From the NCBI RefSeq assembly GCF_033807575.1, contig NC_084724.1, positions 14,189,228-14,253,227 on the forward strand: a DNA stretch of 64,000 nucleotides, read 5' to 3'. The notes under the pieces were generated by a model. That model saw only the letters and a list, made by a program, of their open reading frames with translations. It was not told the origin of the DNA and did not search any database. Each line of letters starts with the position of its first letter. Within the stretch, counting starts at the first letter, position 1. The translations under genes and the position numbers were made by a program. Shown here one piece after another: positions 41,901 to 44,900 of this stretch. The stretch is from Cydia pomonella. Its lineage: Eukaryota; Arthropoda; Insecta; Lepidoptera; Tortricidae.

Positions 41901-44900
41901 CAACGTAATATTAGCGACTAGGTTTTTGCTATTAAAAATTTGACTCGAGTCACTTTATTGTAGTCTTGGAATGACGCCGTTCTGAGGTAATCACATTAAA
42001 ATACAATCGAATGGAGCACCTCCTATTTTTTTTGGAGTCGGTTAAAATGTTGCTTATTTCCATTATTCGGCCGTCGCAAATAAGTCATTTAAAAGCTAAG
42101 CTTTGAATAGAAACGATCACATCATCCAATCTATTTAGTTATTGTTGGTTTCGAATACGATTCCGATGACTCGATACTATTAAATGGGATTACCAAGTAG
42201 ATAATTAGTCGCTATAAAACATGTACCTCAAATAAATATGTTTATTAGAGATACAAAGATTACCAGTAAAGTAGTTACTTAGCGTAAAGCTTTCGACGAC
42301 CGGTTAGGCCTAGTGGGTAGTGACCCTGCCTATGCAGCTGATGGTCCCGGGTTCAAATCCTGGTAAGGGCATTTATTCGTGTGATGAGCATGGATATTTG
42401 TTCCTGAGTCATGGGTGTTTTCTATGTATTTAAGTATTTATAAATATTTATATATTATATATATCGTTGTCTACGTACCCTCAACAAAAGCCTTATGGAG
42501 CTTACCGTGGGACTTAGTCAATTTGTGTAATAATGTCCTATAATATTTATATTTATTTCTATTATATTTATATTTAAGCTTAAAAGTGGAATAATTGACT
42601 GTCTCAGGCGAGCATTGCTCTACCATCTCCTACCGAGACTTCATTGGAGGTCAGCTAACATTTCCATCCACCACATGCGCCTAGAGAGGCGCCTAATGAC
42701 ATCTTCCGTAAGAGTATTACACTTCTTAAACGCCTACCGGAGTTCCAAGTGATATTGGAGGTTCATCGTTAGAACCTGTCTTTCAGTTAAACAAAACGTT
42801 GTGTAAGTTACAAGTATGAGCACTTACTGATGTTAAAGAGAGCTGAATTTACATGAGAATACCTCCTTGACACCTTATTTAGGGTAATTTTCTTAAGTAA
42901 CCGCGGCATTGAGGTGGCACCTGAATAATGTTTCGGTTTGACAAGCGAAACTTAAACACAATGGAAAACATATAGGATATCTTTTGTAGTCATTGCAAAT
43001 AGGGCTGCGTGTCGCTTTAGTTATTTGACGCTCTGAAAAAGACGTGACTGTGTGTGTGTGTGTGACTAGTTCAATAATCTCATCCTTTAACCGCTATTAT
43101 CGTTGTCTGGGTACCCACAACACAAGCCTTCTTGACCTTACCGTGGGACTTAGTCAAGTTGTGTAAGAATTTCCCTGTAATATTCATTTATTTTTTATTC
43201 ATATTTACTGGTGAGAACCTGTAATTTTTAGGGTTCCGTAGCCAAATGGCAAAAAACGGAACCCTTATAGATTCGTCATGTCCGTCTGTCTGTCCGATTA
43301 TGTCACTGCCACTTTTTTCCGAAACTATAAGAGCTATACTGTTCAAACTTGGTAAGTAGATGTATTCTATGAACCGCATTAGGATGTTTACACAAAAATA
43401 GAAAAAAAAACAATAGATTTTGGGGGTTCCCCATACTTAGAACTGAAACTCATAAAATATTTTTTCATCAAACCCATACGTGTGGGGTATCTATGGATAG
43501 GTCTTTAAAAATGATATTGAGGTTTCTAATATAATTTTTTTCTAAGCTGAATAGTTTGCGCGAGAGACACTTCCAAAGTGGTAAAATGTGTCCCCCCCCC
43601 CCACCCCGTAACTTCTAAAATAACAGAATGAAAAATCTAAAAAAAATATATGATATACATTGCCATGCAAACTTCCACCGAAAATTGGTTTGAACGAGAT
43701 CTAGTAAGTTGTTTTTTTTAATACGTCATAAAATTTTGAAAAAAAATTTTTTTTCATCAAACCTATACGTGTAGGATCTCAGAATAAAAATAAATATTGA
43801 CCAGTCTGATGATCATAACTACATGGATGATAATGAAAGCACGTTTCATTATCATCCAGATATTATTATTTCTCGTTTCACAGAGCTCAGACGAGGTGTT
43901 ATTATATAGCTCGTATGATATGAACCATTAAGGTAGTCAAATTGTTACACTACATGCAAATTGACATTAGTGCAAAACAAAGTATAGATAATATTGTCTG
44001 AGAAGACCGGTCTGGCCTGGTGGGTAGTGACCCTGCCTATGAAGACGATGGTCCTGGGTTCGAATCCCGGTAAGAGCATTTATTTGTGTTATGAACATTG
44101 TTCCTGATATATATCGTTGTCTGAGTACCCACAACACAAGCCTTGTTGGCTTACCGTGGGACTTAGTTAATTTATTTAAGAATGCCCCTATAATATTTAT
44201 ATATATATATATAAAGGTAATATAGTAGTCAAAAAGAGATATATATATATATATAAAGGTAATATAGTAGTCAAAAAGATTGCCTAAATTGGTTTTAGGT
44301 GAATGCGTTTTGTTGCTTGGTTTGGTTAGTTGATGTCTAGCCTTTATTAGGCACTCTAAATAATTAGGCAGCATTGCATGGACTCACCTATTTGCTGATG
44401 ACGTCAAGCTCTAAGTCCATTAGCGGCATGTTAATGAGAGTAAATATGTTTTTCGTCCAGCTAAATTACCGCGGCGCCGGCGCCTGAGACGGCTCGCGAG
44501 AGGGATCCGCTACTGATTCAATACACACTCTCCCGAGATCAATACGTACGAGATCAAGCAGACTATGTATGTACTTAGTTGATTATTGACCGAGCGTTAG
44601 CTAAAGTCTCCGTTTGAGCTATGGTATAGGGTCTATGGCACTTAAGAGACCATTATGAGTTCATTGTTGTTTTCGTTCGCTGGTTCGTTGTGATAAAGAC
44701 TCAGCGAAGTATTTTTGAAGTGCATAAATAAATGAGTTTGAAATGTCACGGTATTTAAGAATTATCCCGCTAAAGTTTAGTTTTTTTCTTCGCAAGTGTG
44801 ATGAAAAACATTGCGTGTAGCTCCGGGGTAAGAATATTGCAAACTGGAGAAATTCGATCCAGCCTGCGGTTGTCGTGAATTAACACCCTCGTTTGCAAAA